DNA of 15,104 bases from Lachnospiraceae bacterium UBA3785 (GTDB taxonomy: Bacteria > Bacillota > Clostridia > Lachnospirales > Lachnospiraceae), in assembly GCA_002369495.1 (NCBI GenBank), contig DFFD01000051.1, forward strand, positions 1 through 15,104, in the 5' to 3' direction. The notes beneath the pieces are model-generated. The model saw nothing but the letters and a program-made list of their open reading frames with translations, did not search any database and was not told the DNA's origin. The position numbers were made by a program, and so were the translations under genes. Shown piece by piece: positions 14,548 to 15,104 of this stretch; position 1 is the stretch's first letter, and each line of letters begins with the position of its first letter.

Positions 14548-15104
14548 AACGCCTCCACCAGTTCCTCCCGTGTCAGGATGCCGTCGGCGATCGGGACGCC
14601 CGCCTTTTTGAGTTCCCAGGCAAGCTCCGTCACCTGCGGCACGGCGAGCCTCAGTTTCTTCAGTTCATCCACTCTCGAAAATATTTCCCGCGGTGTCCCC
14701 TGCATCACCACATGGCCGCGGTCCATCACGATCACGCGGTCCGCGAAAATGACCTCCTCCATGTAGTGCGTGATCAGGATGACCGTCACACCCTCCTTCT
14801 CATTGAGGTCCCGGACTGTGTGAAGCACGTCCTTCCGGCCGTTCGGGTCCAGCATCGCGGTCGGCTCGTCGAGTACAATGCACTCCGGCCGCATGGCGAC
14901 CACGCCGGCGATCGCGACCCTCTGCTTCTGGCCGCCCGAGAGGCGGTTCGGGGATTTCGAGCGGTGCGCGAGCATGCCGACACGCGTCAGCGCTTCCTCG
15001 ACGCGGCGCCAGATCTCCGGCGTCGGCACGCCGATATTTTCCGGGCCGAAGCCGACGTCCTCCTCGACCACCGTGCCGATGATCTGGTTGTCCGGGTTCT
15101 GGAA
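14532..15104 (-). CDS. ecfA1: ECF transporter ATP-binding subunit EcfA1, C-terminal part (runs off right edge)
   Basis: The C-terminal 190 residues of an ABC ATPase; the N-terminus with Walker A lies beyond the window. The frame enters at the Q-loop ([10 protein letters not shown]) and continues through [10 protein letters not shown] (canonical signature), [13 protein letters not shown] (Walker B with catalytic Glu) and ITHYMEE (switch His), then the EcfA C-terminal domain. The FQNPDNQ form of the Q-loop is typical of EcfA1, compared with FQYPENQ in EcfA2. It is the first visible gene of the ecf-truA operon and overlaps ecfA2 by 16 bases. Confidence 0.93.
   Translation of the reverse strand, partial: FQNPDNQIIGTVVEEDVGFGPENIGVPTPEIWRRVEEALTRVGMLAHRSKSPNRLSGGQKQRVAIAGVVAMRPECIVLDEPTAMLDPNGRKDVLHTVRDLNEKEGVTVILITHYMEEVIFADRVIVMDRGHVVMQGTPREIFSRVDELKKLRLAVPQVTELAWELKKAGVPIADGILTREELVEALCSLN

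Overview
The window is 15.1 kb of GC-rich, gene-dense bacterial DNA. It has short AT-rich gaps with sigma-A-like promoters, strong purine-rich ribosome binding sites and some GTG/TTG starts. The ecfA1-ecfA2-ecfT-truA order, the clostridial style of the arabinose genes and the PqqD/HprK-like pair suggest a GC-rich member of the Bacillota, probably class Clostridia and perhaps Lachnospiraceae. This is inferred from gene families and layout; there is no rRNA or other marker gene here.

Layout. (1) 1-692, minus: the N-terminal part of an FAD-dependent oxidoreductase, running off the left edge. (2) 693-862: an AT-rich divergent promoter region. (3) 863-4166, plus: a tightly coupled five-gene operon with an acyl/aminoacyl-adenylating enzyme, a stand-alone acyl carrier protein, two tandem HypB GTPases and HypA. 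It ends in a perfect inverted repeat (4152-4177) shared with the converging gene. (4) 4190-5194, minus: an HPr-kinase-like protein and a PqqD-family protein, with a near-consensus promoter of their own. (5) 5271-7698, minus: a Gfo/Idh/MocA oxidoreductase whose 3' end overlaps the start of a MATE efflux transporter. (6) 7781-11918, minus: an arabinose module of AraC-family regulator, L-arabinose isomerase and FGGY sugar kinase, closed by an intrinsic terminator. (7) 11973-12008: a perfect 36-bp palindrome abutting the -35 of the araC-type gene. (8) 12093-15104, minus: ecfA1 (partial), ecfA2, ecfT and truA, the core ECF vitamin transporter module and a tRNA pseudouridine synthase.

How the genes work together. 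The arabinose module is self-explanatory: sensing, isomerisation to L-ribulose, then phosphorylation; the epimerase is not in the window. EcfA1, EcfA2 and EcfT form the shared energising module for substrate-specific S components encoded elsewhere. The least explained parts are the adenylating enzyme-ACP-HypB-HypB-HypA operon, which puts nickel-delivery proteins in one transcription unit with carrier-protein acylation and has no hydrogenase or urease gene nearby, and the PqqD/HprK-like pair, which resembles RiPP modification parts without a recognisable precursor peptide or radical SAM enzyme. No rRNA, tRNA, CRISPR array or insertion sequence was seen. No intergenic gap exceeds 300 bases.
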